From the NCBI GenBank assembly GCA_033816765.1, contig CM066287.1, forward strand, positions 5,456,001 to 5,520,000: DNA of 64,000 nt, in the 5' to 3' direction. This document shows positions 30,919 to 42,137 of the stretch, piece by piece. A model generated the notes under the pieces. The model was not told the origin of the DNA and did no database searches. It saw only the letters and a list, made by a program, of their open reading frames with translations. This DNA comes from Nothopassalora personata (lineage: Eukaryota; Ascomycota; Dothideomycetes; Mycosphaerellales; Mycosphaerellaceae). Position 1 is the stretch's first letter; each line of letters begins with the position of its first letter. The position numbers and the translations under genes were made by a program.

Positions 30919-31401
30919 GTATCAGTGTCCAAGGTGGAGTTTGGGACCGCGTCAGAATGTCGAACGTACTAGAGTGTACATTCTACTACTGTACACTGTC
31001 TACCATATCAAAGTGCATACGGCCTTTCCCAGGTATCCCATACGCCAGCAGGTATTCAATGCTTCTTTGTAGGTGGTGAAGCTGTTGGCTTGTGTTCTAT
31101 CCGGCCAAGCCAAAGCCGTGCGTATTGTACCAGATCCCTGCATGTATCAACGCGGTGTCAATTCTTCTTGCGGGTAATCTCGACCAGAAGTCTTCAGCAC
31201 TTCAGGACCAGAAGTATCTGACCGACTTCCGCGCTGCCGAGCATTCCCTGCCGCTCACAGCAAGTGGCTTCCCTCGCCTTGCGTGAGCCTGATTCGATCG
31301 GTCGAGACTGGAGCCTTCTTGGGAAGCGATGGTGTACTGGGCGGACCATGAAAGGCATCGTTGAGCCTCGACTGGACAAAGTTCGACTCGCGACCTGTCA
31401 T
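30919..31401. other. Intergenic between convergent genes
   Basis: This holds the 3' flanks of the oxygenase and the aldo-keto reductase. Short frames without motifs; nothing recognised. Confidence 0.45.
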
Positions 31402-32404
31402 CTAAACTTGGTTGCGGTGGTAATTGTCCAGTGGAGCATCTGCCTTAATCTTCTCCCAGATGGCGTCGATGCGCTTGGCTGCATTATCACTCAACTTGCC
31501 GCCGTTGATGGAGTCCAGCGTCTCCTGCAACTGTTCGAGGTTGCGGGCACCAATAATGATAGCATCGCCTTGCTCTTGCTTCAGTGGGCTGTTGTAGCGC
31601 ACCCAGCGGTAAGCAAGATCTGCGCGAGAGATGCCTTCATCCTTGGCGATTTGCTCCCAGTCGGCCAATGCCTCGAGCAAGCTTGGCTTTGCATACATCT
31701 CGGTGTACATCCCTGGGTCGCCGCTTGAGTTGAAGCGGCCGATGCCGTCCTCTATTTGCTCCCTTGTCTTGGTGAGGAAACCGCCGGCCAGTGGGCTGTA
31801 AGCGTAGAAGGCGATCTTGAGCTTTCGAAGTGTCGGGAAAAGAATGCTCTCCTGCAATCTTGCAACAGCCGAGTAGTTGCCCTGATAGACCGAGGGCAGA
31901 ACGTAGCCCTTTTCTTTGCAGTGATCATAAATCTTCTGCACGTCCTCGGCCTTGTAGTTAGACAGTCCAAATCGCTTAAAGAATCCGGATTGATGGACCT
32001 CGTTTATGGCAGAGAGCTGCTCGTCCAGCGGAGTCTTGTGGTCTGGCGCGTGGATATACAGGACGTCTACATTCGTCCCGAGCTTCTCTTTGCTCTCCTT
32101 TGTCTCGCGTTGGATGAGCTCTCTCGTCGCACCTTCTCCAAAGCCTCCTCTAGTCTTCGTATCCAGTGTGAAGCGTTGAGCTCCAGCCTCGCCCAAGATC
32201 TGTTGACTCTGACCATACAGTGTCGCTGTGTCGATAGCTTTTACACCACCTTTCTCCTAGATTTGTATCAGTACACTGCGTGTGAGCAATCATGTTCCTT
32301 CGCCTTACAAGAAGATCAAGCGCTTGCTTGAGCTTGTTCACATCACCGAACTCGCGACCTCGGTTAATTCCAGCGCCACCAAAGACGACCTTGATGCCCG
32401 ACAT
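31402..32404 (-). CDS. Aldo-keto reductase, AKR7-like
   Basis: 316 aa in two exons (32404-32309 and 32256-31402); a 52-nt intron (GTAAGG donor, CTAG acceptor, phase 0) joins KLKQALDLL to EKGGVKAIDTATLYG. The start MSGIKVVFGGAGINRGREF is typical of fungal AKR7-like reductases. The catalytic tetrad is visible: Asp41 and Tyr46 in IDTATLYG, Lys66 in LDTKTRGG and His101 in VLYIHAPDH. The NADPH site is in IIIGARNLEQLQETL. AKR7 enzymes reduce aldehydes and dicarbonyls, in some fungi during detoxification or secondary metabolism. It is convergent with the 2-oxoglutarate oxygenase. The N-terminal exon is needed for the active site, which supports this model over the single-frame reading. Confidence 0.9.
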
Positions 32405-34216
32405 TGTATGACGACCTCTGTTGTTCTGGGTGACCGTCCTGCGTTTGGTCGAATCGTATTCGTAGGGTCGATGTCGGATCTGTGAGATTGTCGATGTGAG
32501 AGCAACGAGCAATTTGAATCTGTTCGCTTTGGAACCATTCGAGCAACAATAATGACGACATCAACATCTTAGACGGCAACTGCCTCTGCAATGAATTGTT
32601 TGTGGTGGTGTTCCTTCTTTCTCATCGCGGGGTCGTCACTCGCTAGCTCCAGTGGGCCGCACCGGCATATCTCGCCAGGTCGATGTCTTCAGCGAGCTGC
32701 GACTACTCAGATCTGGATGCAAAATCATGTTTGATTAGCGAGCACATCTGAAATCTGTTGCTCTCCTAGAAGACGCCTGATTTTGACCTATGCGCCACCT
32801 CTTTCCTTTTACCGTTCACCAAGAGATGCCGCAGACGAGACTATCTGGCACACTTGGCGAAAGTCGCGGCATGCTCCTGGCTGCGGACCATTACTGGATC
32901 TCGACAGTCGATGTCTCCTACAACAGTCGTTGCTGCATACGACCGCGGTGGCGGCTATCGACTCGAGCGCTCTCAATAATACTGTAAGCGCTCACCTGTG
33001 TTTTCGGCGTGTAGAGAAGGCGAGGAGTGAAGCATCGTTCTTGAACTCTAAGGAAGGACTCGTCGGAACGTGACGCCGCGAGTTCCGAGCAACAACAACA
33101 AGCAGTGGACAAAAGACCGACAAGGGCCCGTACGCAGCATCCCCTCCTCCTCCTCTTGTCGGCCGAGTCCCGTGCCCGTGGTCGGCGACATGTCGATCAT
33201 ATCGCCACTGGATCATTCTTTGTGAAGAATTTGCTCCAGAGAAAGCATTCTTCGAATTGATTCACCACGATCTGCTGACGTTCAAAGACGAGGGTCCATG
33301 GCGATGTCGCCACTGCAATAATAGTAACAAGGATATGTACAGTACTGTAGTACAGCCAGAGCTAGCCACTAGGGCTCGTGGCTGAGCAGAGGCAGCCTGC
33401 CGAGCCAGCCACTTTCGATGCTTTCTCCGCCTGAGCCTTGCCGAGTTCTTAACTTGACCTCGCTCGTTGCAGTCATCACTCCAGCGATACGATCGACGTG
33501 AGATCATATCTCGTATCGTGTCAAGGATGGCCACGCAACTCCACCAGCCAAGTCCCTGGCCACCTGAGCTACAGCGCTTGTGTTTGGTGGGAGTCCAGAG
33601 AGGTATGCAGTTTCATTCGTGGGCCATTGTCTCACCAGCCATCTCACATTCGTGAGTTGGCGGCACTCCACGGGCCACGATACCGACCATGATTGTGATT
33701 GATGGATGACAGCACGTACAGTACGAGACGGCCGACTGCGAAGATGCCGGCTCCGGTTGCATAACAGAGGTTTGCTGCTCCGCGCGGCCGTGAACACGAA
33801 TGTTGTTGCGAAGCTGAGCCGGCCGACGAAGGCGAATCAGCGGCGCAGGAAATGCTCCCGAGTGTCGCATAGGACGCAAACAAGCATGCGCTAATTCTGG
33901 CCGCTAGCATTTTCGTACCTGCATCACATTTAGTATGTAGAAGCCTCCTTGGACTGCGTGTATTGGAAGTTGCCGGTACAGAGCAAAAAGGACGCGCAAG
34001 CCGCTGCGGCATACAGGTTCATCTTGTGACGCAGACTCCCATTTCTTTATCATCGCGCAACTACAGTATTACTGCTTTCACGCACGTGCCTCCAATTCGC
34101 TCTGACTGTGCTCCAGCAGCGGTGACCTCAGCTTTTGCCAACCTACATACACAGCCCTCACTTGTAACCTTGACCACAAGACTCGGACTGGAAGCACAGC
34201 ATCACAATACCTCACC
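32405..34216. promoter_or_regulatory. Long divergent intergenic region
   Basis: About 1.8 kb between the divergent aldo-keto reductase and GH16 genes. Many short frames on both strands, none with motifs; composition is normal. It should contain both promoters. No repeat or RNA gene was recognised. Confidence 0.4.
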
Positions 34217-35629
34217 ATGCGCTTCTCACGGACAACCACCGCCGGGCTTCTGGTGGCATCCCTACCATTCATTGGAGCACAAACCCAAACCGTAAGTGGA
34301 CTGAAGGGTTCCAGGCACCTTCACATGTCTCTAGCATCTACTGACCTTGAATTTGCTCTCAGGACTGCAACCCTACAAAGAAGACGTGCCCTGCCGACAC
34401 TGGACTGTCTGTCAGCACTTACAGCGCCGACTTCACTCACGGCTCCAGCGCAAACGCATCATGGAGCGCCGCCGCCTACACTACCGTCGACTATGACTCG
34501 TCAAATGGCGCCGTCTTAACCATCGAGAAGTCAGGACAAGCTCCCACGATCCAAACCGACTTCTACATTTTCTTCGGCCGCGTCGATGTGGTTATGAAGG
34601 CAGCCCCCGGTACAGGTATCGTCAGCTCTATCGTCCTCCAGTCCGATGACCTCGACGAGATTGACTGGGAGTTCATTGGCGGAAGCAACGGCCAGGTGCA
34701 GTCCAACTTTTACGGAAAGGGAAACACCACCAACTACAATCGTGTGCAGTAAGAAAAGTCTAGGGACTACATCCTGTCGTGGCTAAGCTGTCAACGTCTC
34801 GAGGTGACTACGGTGTCTGAGACAGCGACAGCACCGCACATCAACACTGCGCTGAGAGACGTTGCTAGCTCGGGCACGATGGCATGGCCCTTCCCCCTAC
34901 TGCTCACTTTACTGACTCTCATACCATAGGTACCACAACGTCGCAGACACTCAAGGGACCTGGCACACATACTCCATCGACTGGACGAAGGAACGGATCA
35001 ATTATGAAATCGATGGCAGCGTCGTTCGCACGCTCGAGTATAGCTCGGATCTCGCACTCAACGGCCAGAACTTCCCCCAAACTCCAATGCTACTGAAGCT
35101 CGGTAGCTGGGCTGGTGGCGCCAGCGAAAACGAGGGAACTGTTGAGTGGGCTGGTGGCAAGACCGACTTCAGCAAAGGCCCGTTCAAAATGTACGTCAAG
35201 TCTGTCAAGGTCACCAACAGCAACCCGGCTTGCTCCTACAAGTACCGTGACACGACCGGCTCATACGATAGCATCGACATCATCTCGACTGGCGACTCGT
35301 GCAGCGCCGACAGCAAATCCAGCTCTGCCTCTGGCTCTGCATCCGAGACTGCTGCGCCTACCAGCAGCCACAAAGTTGTGCCGGTGTCAGCCACCAAAGC
35401 AGCCCCAAGTACGACCATCACGGGATCTGCTTACAGCACCAACGCCGCATCCATCTCTGCCGTAAACGCGGGCGCGACTGGAGCGGCCACGGCAACTGCC
35501 GGAGTCAATGGTTCGATCAGCTCTGGCTCGCCGTCAGCCTCTGGTGCGTACGAGGGTGCTGCAGCTGCTCAGTATGTCATGGGTTGGACTGCTTTGCTCA
35601 GCTTGGCGCCTGCTGTTTTCTTGCTTTAG
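34217..35629 (+). CDS. GPI-anchored GH16 cell-wall transglycosylase (Crh/Crf-like)
   Basis: 386 aa in three exons (34217-34291, 34363-34748, 34930-35629). Introns are 71 nt (GTAAGT...CTCAG) and 181 nt (GTAAGA...CATAG). The protein has a signal peptide (MRFSRTTTAGLLVASLPFIGA), a Cys-containing mature N-terminus DCNPTKKTCPADTG, and the GH16 active site DEIDWEFIG with Glu124 as nucleophile and Glu128 as acid/base. Family blocks TWHTYSIDWTKERINYEIDG and PMLLKLGSWAGG follow. After residue 280 a Ser/Thr/Ala-rich stalk leads to a hydrophobic GPI-attachment tail (GWTALLSLAPAVFLL). Crh-type enzymes link chitin to beta-glucan in the wall. The second intron is unusually long and may be a decayed introner-like element. 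Confidence 0.92.
34749..34929 (+). repeat. Possible degenerate introner-like element (GH16 intron 2)
   Basis: A 181-nt intron, about three times the local norm. It contains a 9-bp inverted repeat, CAACGTCTC and GAGACGTTG, and the block GCGCTGAGAGACGTTGC, resembling GTCGCTGAGACGTTGC in the P450 intron. Similarity is limited, so this is a weak call. Confidence 0.3.
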
Positions 35630-36057
35630 AAGCGCGAGTGAGAGCCGAAACTCATTGTTTCTTTGAGTGCTTACTGCTATTCAAGCGATGCGGAGAAGGC
35701 ATCGATGGGACGAGTGTAACGATAGTCGCGTCGCGACGGAACAGCGTAATGAAAATCGACAGTGACTTTTGGTCATGATAGGCGGCGGATACCCACGTGT
35801 GTTTTAGCGGCATGAATTGGTCATAACTTTAGGCCTCTTCATACTAGATGACAGCTTCAGTAGCAACCCCAATGACTTCGATGAACAGTGACTTACATTC
35901 CTTGCTGCCTAGCATTCTGCTCAGCTATGTTCGTTGTCTCCTCGTCGATCAGTCTGCCGATCAAATGCCGACTCGGCGTCTGATGTACCGAAAGCCTCGA
36001 GCTTGAGAGAAGAGAGCTCCATCCTCTGACCATATACCTGGACACTGCCTGAAGTGC
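35630..36057. other. Intergenic
   Basis: 3' flank of the GH16 gene and promoter of the next gene. No gene or repeat recognised. Confidence 0.4.
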
Positions 36058-36952
36058 ATGCCTGAACGTCTGATCGCGAGCATTGGCGCAATGGGCATTC
36101 TCAAGAAGGCATTCGCCGTCACGAGCTGGTCAGCGTTCGGCGCAACGGCTGGCTACTACCTGTGGACCAGAAAGAACAGGATCGTGGACGTAGCGCCGTC
36201 GGATTACCTGCTGAATACCACTCTCTACGCGAGGTACAATCCGAACAAGGCGCCGGTGACGCAGGATCTTTGCCTGAGGAAGGTACCTCTGGGCAAGATC
36301 AGACCTGAGCTCTTGGAGAAGGAGGGAAAGCTTGTCGAGGCATTCTGTGCTGGAATATGGGGAGGACTAGGTGCGTTCATGTGAGGTCTGGGTGAGCGTG
36401 GACACCGCTTTCTGACGACATTCTGTGTAGGATTTGCGTACCAGCGTTCATACCTCGAGAAGAAATACCGCAACGATCCTGAATACAATACCTCCTCACA
36501 CCTGTGGGATACCAAGGACTTGAAGAGCAGTACATACGAAGTTGGCACGAAAATCACAGATCACTTCGAGGTGGTATCTAAGGTGCGTAACGGAGGATAT
36601 GATATGGAGGAAATGATATGGAGAGGCACTGCGACCTGGCATCGTGGTTCGGGAACATAGCTGACACCCTTTTGTCTGGCAGACTCCAAACTCCATCATC
36701 GTGAGATGCGGCGACTCGCCGCGAAGGCAAGATGTTCGTGCAAGCGATGGCCTCTTCGAGATGCTCGTCGACATCAAAGAGGACGAAGGTGTTGCGGAGT
36801 TTGGACTGAAAAGCGTCTTCTACAACGGCCTGGGACAAGCAGCGAAGCCGGGAGAGGAGAGCAAAGGGCCCATGCCACCACACCTGCAATGGCTGCATCA
36901 ACAGTATGATAAGATCTGGATGGAGACAGCTTTGAGCAACGTGCTGCGGTAG
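36058..36952 (+). CDS. Membrane-anchored conserved fungal protein, unknown function
   Basis: 244 aa in three exons (36058-36370, 36431-36582, 36683-36952), with introns of 60 nt (GTGCGT...TGTAG) and 100 nt (GTGCGT, branch GCTGAC, acceptor GGCAG). Translation may instead start at the second ATG (36091, MGILKKAFAV). An N-terminal hydrophobic helix (FAVTSWSAFGATAGYYLW) is followed by charged helical sequence: DYLLNTTLYARYNPNKAPV, AYQRSYLEKKYRND and HLQWLHQQYDKIWMETALSN. The middle and C-terminal parts look like a small globular domain. The single anchor and basic flank would suit the mitochondrial inner membrane; that is inference. I do not recognise the family. Its second intron is related to the P450 intron. 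Confidence 0.75.
36583..36682 (+). repeat. Introner-like element (intron 2 of the unknown gene)
   Basis: 100 nt. Its start GTGCGTAAC and its 3' half (GCATCGTGGT, TCGGG, ATAGCTGACRCC, TTTTGTCT...AG) match in order the P450 intron at 39875-40000 (GCGTCGTGGT, TCGGG, ATAGCTAACGCC, TTTCTGTCT.AG). The host proteins are unrelated. Confidence 0.6.
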
Positions 36953-36999
36953 CGGATGTGCATTATCTACAGCAGTGTGTACAATCCAAAGTCGCGGGA

Positions 37000-37311
37000 T
37001 CAGTCCAGGAACCTGGCATCATTGTCGTAATGGAAGTCCGTCTCCTGCTGCGTCGAGGACGAGTTGTCGGTCCTTCGCAAGACTTCGTTCGCCGCCTCGC
37101 GGATCTTTATCTTCGTGGCATCTGATAAGCGCTTCCAGATGGCTTCGACTGACTCTGTTAGGCCGGCGTCGGATGTGGTGATCTTTGCGGCAGTATGCGA
37201 TGGTTCTATCTCGGCGGTAGGGACCTGAAGCTGGCTCCTCGATTTGGTCACTGCGTCCCAGTCGGTGATGATTATCGGAAGGCTGATGAAGTCGTGTGGC
37301 AGAGACTCCAT
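37000..37311 (-). CDS. Weak candidate small protein
   Basis: 103 aa from MESLPHDFISLPIIITDWD to DFHYDNDARFLD. The amino-acid balance and the amphipathic segment SVEAIWKRLSDATKIKIREA look protein-like. A competing minus-strand frame from an ATG at 37342 has better start context but a shadow-like Arg-rich product. No family is recognised. It could be a chance frame. Confidence 0.25.
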   Translation of the reverse strand: MESLPHDFISLPIIITDWDAVTKSRSQLQVPTAEIEPSHTAAKITTSDAGLTESVEAIWKRLSDATKIKIREAANEVLRRTDNSSSTQQETDFHYDNDARFLD

Positions 37312-37580
37312 ATTCGGTGCTGTTTGGCAAGCGGGCACGCATGGTGATAGGGGAGAGCGAGAGTTAGTGTGGTCTCGTAGGACCGTCTTTCGCTGCTGTT
37401 TCCGGCGACGTGCCTCACCTTCAAAGACAGCTGGAAATTGCAGCCGTCAACGCTCGTCTTTGTTCTTCTGGACCAGGTGTCAGCTACAGCTCTGGGACTC
37501 AGTCTCAGCAGCGGGTCGGCGCACGAGCAATGACGAAATTGATAAGACGCGTTGCACTACATGTCAAGATGGTTTGAGCT

Positions 37581-37826
37581 ATGCAAGGCGATCTTATGCG
37601 AGGACGAATCAGGCATGAGCTAGACCATAAAAAGGCAAGCGGCGATCTGAAGTCGATCAAGATTCGAGCAACCATGACAAGGCACCACGCTGTGCCGACT
37701 TGGTGCATCCAGCTCGTCATGGACATCGAACATAATCTACTGCGTCTGGGTGACATCACGCCGACCGTTATGGCTTGGAACACTGTGCTATCGTCGCGAG
37801 GCTGGGACGAGGCATACAAAGACTAG
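37581..37826 (+). CDS. Weak candidate small protein
   Basis: 81 aa. The C-terminal portion (WCIQLVMDIEHNLLRLGDIT, TVMAWNTVLSSRGWDEAYKD) looks like folded protein, but the start is uncertain and no motif is recognised. It may be the end of a decayed gene. Confidence 0.2.
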   Translation: MQGDLMRGRIRHELDHKKASGDLKSIKIRATMTRHHAVPTWCIQLVMDIEHNLLRLGDITPTVMAWNTVLSSRGWDEAYKD

Positions 37827-37957
37827 GTTGGAATCCTCTCTACCACACTCCATTCATGAGTAAAGAGACCAAGACAGTCGTTTCGCGCAGCGAACATCAT
37901 CAGGTCACTCTCGTAGAAACTCCATATTCAACTTACTCTATTACATCCTCTCACTCA

Positions 37958-39096
37958 ATGCCTCCCAAGGGCAAGTACACTGACCCGGAGCTGAGGGATG
38001 AAGTCAAGGAAGAGATCAAGGAGAGCGACAAGGGCGGACAGCCGGGCCAGTGGAGTGCGCGCAAGGTGTGCTTGCCATTGCATCGTGTAGGCAAGGTCTA
38101 ATTGTATCACAGGCACAAATGATGGCCAAAGAATACAAGAACCGAGGCGGAGGCTACACGACTGATAAAGATCAGAAAGATGAGTCGCAGAAGAGTTTGG
38201 ACCACTGGGGCGAGGAAGAGTGGCAGACGAAGGAAGGCTCCGGCAGTGCCAAGCAGGAAGATGGCACTGAGAAGCGTTATCTACCCAAGAAGGCCTGGGA
38301 GAACATGACCGAGCAGGAGAAGGAGGAGACAGATCAGAAGAAGCAGGAAGAGAGTAAAAAGGGCAAGCAATATGTCGCCAATACCGACAAGGCCAATGAA
38401 AGCCGAAAGAAGGCTACGCAAGAGAACGAGGAGAAGAATGACAGCAGTCAATCTGAGAAGGGTGAGAGCAATAGCAATGGCCAGAAGCAGTCCAAAGGCA
38501 AAACGCCCAAAAAGAGCTCAAGCAACGAGAACGGGGAGAAGGACGGGGAGAAGAACGATGACGATAATGGCAACCAAGCCGACAAGAATGGTACAGATCC
38601 AGAAGGAGAAGCAGATTACGTCGATGACGGCGAAGCGGACGTTGACATGGATGGGAACGAAGAAGTCGAAGACGAAGCTGGAGCCGAAGACGACGACGTT
38701 GACGAGGATCAAGAGAACGACCCTCAAGGTGGTCAGAAGCGCAAAGGCGGCAAGCAATCCCAGTCCAATGGCGCAAACAAGAAGCAAAAGGACAACTCTG
38801 GCAACAGCAAGAGTAAATCCAACACGGGTGATGGCACCGTTGGATCCAAGCACATGAAGGACGAAGCGCCAGCGCAGCAGGGCTCTGCCGATCGCCTGCC
38901 CACAGAAGGACAGGATGCGCATTGGAAAGCTCTGCCCGGCTTTGTGGACGGCAAGGTCGTCGAAGTGCTCACCGAGGGTAAAAAAGTCGAGGGGAAAGAT
39001 GTCAAGGCGTCGGAGCAGCATCCGAAGATTGTGCTGAAGTCGAATTCGAGCGGCAAGATTTGCGTGCACAAGCCGGAGGCTTGTTATTACGAGTGA
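37958..39096 (+). CDS. DUF5872 / HVA1-Tudor domain protein
   Basis: 363 aa in two exons (37958-38065 and 38113-39096); the intron is 47 nt (GTGTGC...CACAG, phase 0). The first part, KYTDPELRDEVKEEIKESDK and the QPGQWSARKAQMMAKEYKNR, W.TKEGSG and RYLPKKAW blocks, matches the DUF5872 pattern. The middle is a very hydrophilic region rich in Lys, Glu, Asp, Asn and Gln, with acidic runs (EVEDEAGAEDDDVDEDQEND) and basic nuclear-type clusters (KRKGGK, KKQK). The C-terminus, KVVEVLTEGKKVEGKDVKA to KSNSSGKICVHKPEACYYE, resembles the short HVA1 Tudor-like domain. Stress- or chromatin-related roles have been proposed for related proteins; none is shown here. The N-terminal exon is required for the domain. 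Confidence 0.82.
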
Positions 39097-39250
39097 ATCG
39101 AGCAGGTTGGGGTTGCTTCTTGATGTATAGTTTTGTATAGTAGAGAAGCATGGTACAGAAAGCTGGTTCATCATATTTACTCATTCATACTGTGCGATAC
39201 AAGCGCGTTCTGTGGTCCGGCGCAGTGTATGTATACCTAATCCATGTTCC

Positions 39251-41053
39251 TTACCAACCAGGCACCTCCTTCAACTTACACCACAGGCCACCTTTCGGCT
39301 TACTCGTCACACCACCCTTGATGTCAGGCTCCCCAGTAGCGAGGGGACTGCCTGCCTCAAACGTCGTCTCATACCGCCCAACCCACGCTGCCAAAATGCA
39401 CGCAAACTCAGCCTGAGCGAATTTCTGACCAATGCAGCTCCTCGGACCGTGGAGGAACGTCAAGAACGAATAATTCGACTCGGCACTACCTTTCGCATTG
39501 GCTTTCCCATCAGCATTGAGCCACCTCTCTGGCTTGAATTCCATGGCGTCGTCACCCCATAGATGCTTTGAGGTGTTGATGGCCCAGGGGCATAGGATCA
39601 CAGTCATGCCCTTTGGAATTCGCTCGCCGGCGATGACTGTGTCGCGGTCGGCGATTCGCATTGTCATCGATACTGGTGCCCACAACCGCAGCACTTCCGA
39701 ACATACTGCTTGCAGGTAGTGACATTCGTCGATCTGGCTGGCTGTAATGTCGTCGTTCAAGGTGGGAATCTTGGATCGTATCTCGTCGCGGAGCTTCTGC
39801 TGGATGTCGGGATGTTTGCAGAGCATGAGCATCGCCCAGATCATGGCTGTTGCTGTGGTTTCATGTCCTGCCACCTAGACAGAAAGGCGTTAGCTATACC
39901 CGAACACCACGACGCAACGTCTCAGCGACTGCTAGTGAGCCGGGGGTACCGCGCGCATGTCTTAGACAGACGATGCCCTCTGCACTCTGGAGTTACGTAC
40001 GAGAAAGGTCATCATTTGGTTCACGAGCTCTTCATCTTTGAAGCCGCCCGACTCGAGAGCTACGGAGAGAATGTCGACTTCTGTCCGGCCCTTTTCCGAT
40101 TCTAGGGCTTGATGCTTCTTCGCGATCAGATCGCGGCAGACTTGCTTGATGTAGGCATGTGCATCGTTCAATTCGTGGTTCCGCTTGATCGGAAGTCTGC
40201 TCACAAGCCAGAATGGGAGGAAGATTCCCAGCAGCTGCAATATACGTCCAGTGGTGCCTGGGTTGAAAACATCGCGATACGTCCGATTCAACTTGTTGTC
40301 AGGATCCTGGAGCGAGTTGAAGTCCTGGCCCATGCCGCTGAGACCGATAATGTCAAGTGTAGCACGGCTCGACCAGCTGCCGACATCAACAGCACCGGCC
40401 TCATGCTGCTGCGGTGCTGCCGTCTCTGCATCTTTGTCTGATACATGCTTTTCTGAAACCGATTCGCCCGATTTTGACGCAGCGGAAAGGCATCTGACGA
40501 GCTCCCTCGACTTGTCCCAAAAGACTGGATAGATGTCCTTTACGTGCCTGAAGGCAAATGCCGGCATGAGATTCTTTCGCTGTATCTTGTGCTCATCGCC
40601 TTCGGCAAGCAAGATGCCAATGCCTAAGATTCTTCCCAGACCTTGGCGGAACTGCGGTGGCTTCACAAAGTCGTAATTCTTCGTGACTAGAACCTCTCCC
40701 AGAGCTGCCGGTGTAGTGATGAATACTCTCTCCCGAAACCAGACTGAGTATCGTATTAAGCCATTATTGGGCACATTCTCTATCCAATCTCTCATAGGAT
40801 ACCCGGAAGGCTCTCTGAATATGCGTTTCGTCTGTCCCCATAGCCAATGGGGGTTTGGAGCTTGCGGTAAGTGGCGAACGGGGCTCACATAGCGAGGATA
40901 GACCAGGATGTTGTAAGCCTGGTGTAGGAAGAATTGGACGAAGAACAGGAACAGAGCGGTTTTGATAGTGCCAAAAGAGTACTGTGGCGCATACCAATGG
41001 AGTAGAATCGATGCGCCGTTTGCTACCGCGAGCAGCTGCAAAGCTATGCGCAT
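39251..41053 (-). CDS. Cytochrome P450 monooxygenase
   Basis: 558 aa in two exons (41053-40001 and 39874-39251); the intron of 126 nt (GTACGT...CTAG, phase 0) falls just before the I-helix. The start MRIALQLLAVANGASILLHW is chosen over an upstream ATG at 41128 because it begins the membrane anchor; a second hydrophobic segment follows (FLFFVQFFLHQAYNILVY). Signatures are complete: AGHETTATAM oxygen-binding helix, EVLR (ExxR) and FKPERW. The heme loop FLTFLHGPRSCIGQKFAQAE has its cysteine near residue 500. It oxidises a small hydrophobic substrate at the ER; the substrate is unknown. No synthase gene lies within the window. Its intron is an introner-like element. Confidence 0.95.
39875..40000 (-). 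repeat. Introner-like element (intron of P450 gene)
   Basis: 126-nt intron sharing ordered sequence blocks with the SUR7 intron (103 nt) over most of its length, and with the 3' half of the intron at 36583-36682. The shared 3' end carries the branch site GCTAACG and the pyrimidine tract. The central part contains GACG-TTG-CGTC and other self-complementary pieces. Confidence 0.75.
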
Positions 41054-42137
41054 GCTTGTCGAACTGTGTGCCGTCAGGGCAGAGTGGCGTGAAAGTGAGT
41101 AGGAGGTCAAGGTGATGAAAGATTGCACCTCCTTACCTACGCCGAGTTATGAGAATATTGCAGACATCGTCCATCGTATGGATCACAAGGTGTTGCCTCC
41201 ATCGGCAAACTTTGATTCGCCAGATGGCTTGAAACATGACGCTCACTCGATTGCCTGGGAAGACGGGGCCGGAGGCAGGAGTTACGCCGGCTCCGATATA
41301 CGCATAGCATGCCCCTATGGTCATGACCATACACCTCGCGAGAAGGTCTGTCGACATGTGACAATTCTCGACCTTGCCAGACAAGTACCGAGTCGATACA
41401 TAGCCCTATTATTACAGTATGAAATTTGCTCATCCAACGAAACGATACGTAGCCAGGAACCATGAGCGCACGTGTAGGGCGCAGCACATAATGGGACCTA
41501 TTGACACATTGGTAGCAGACACTAGCTCGGTCGTGTTGTGACAGTGTGGCAACCTTCTCGTCTGGGTCAGATGCCTTTTGGCGTGATTCTGAAGCCTTGT
41601 GAGAGCTTAGTGCTCGAATGCCTGTCACTGTCAGGGTCAAGAAATCCGCAGCAAGACTGTCAGTTGCGTTCGTATGAGTGTTACGGCATACCTCTCGTCT
41701 CTTAGTACTGACATCGAGATGGAAGCAATGCCACGGCGTGAAAGCCGTCGACAGTCGAACTTTATTGTGTCCTTGGGAGCATGATCCGAGACTGCAATCG
41801 TGCGAGGCGCATCAAGAAGACTCGGGTGACCAGCAAACAAGGCTCATGAAGGCTGAGACAACGACAATGGCGACAATAGGCGATGAAGCACAATTGTTTG
41901 CTGCGCCCAATCTATATGGTCGTGACCAGGCAAAGGAGAGTCGTGCGCTGGCTCGCCGCATGCACGCGCGTGATCTGATCCTGTGCTTCTTGATATAAGC
42001 ACTTCCTCCAGTCCGTGTTGTCTTCAGTCCAAGAACAACAAACATTGACGTCTCGGTCATTTCAAGTACGGAATAGGCTGACTCGTGGATTACCAACATC
42101 CTTCCGGATCTTCGAGACTTCGAACCGCAACAACAGC
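41054..42137. promoter_or_regulatory. Divergent intergenic region P450 / zinc-finger oxidoreductase
   Basis: About 1.1 kb holding both promoters. A plus frame at 41112-41465 (117 aa) has fair composition but no motif and overlaps the probable P450 leader in antisense. Nothing else was recognised. Confidence 0.4.

Larger units (their letters stand above)
36953..37957. other. Intergenic with two weak small-ORF candidates
   Basis: Two short frames look more protein-like than background: minus 37000-37311 and plus 37581-37826 (both listed). Otherwise nothing is recognised. The right end is the leader of the DUF5872 gene. Confidence 0.35.

Noticed and set aside
33504..33797. 97-codon minus-strand frame in the AKR/GH16 gap
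   Set aside because: It overlaps several other frames of equal length on both strands and has no recognisable feature.
41112..41465. 117-codon plus-strand frame antisense to the P450 leader
   Set aside because: Fair composition but no motif, no splice or promoter support, and it overlaps the probable P450 5' region.
42015..42137. Extension of the zinc-finger oxidoreductase to the upstream ATG
   Set aside because: The added 41 residues have leader-like composition, and the ATG at 42138 begins a typical Met-Ala-Pro start.
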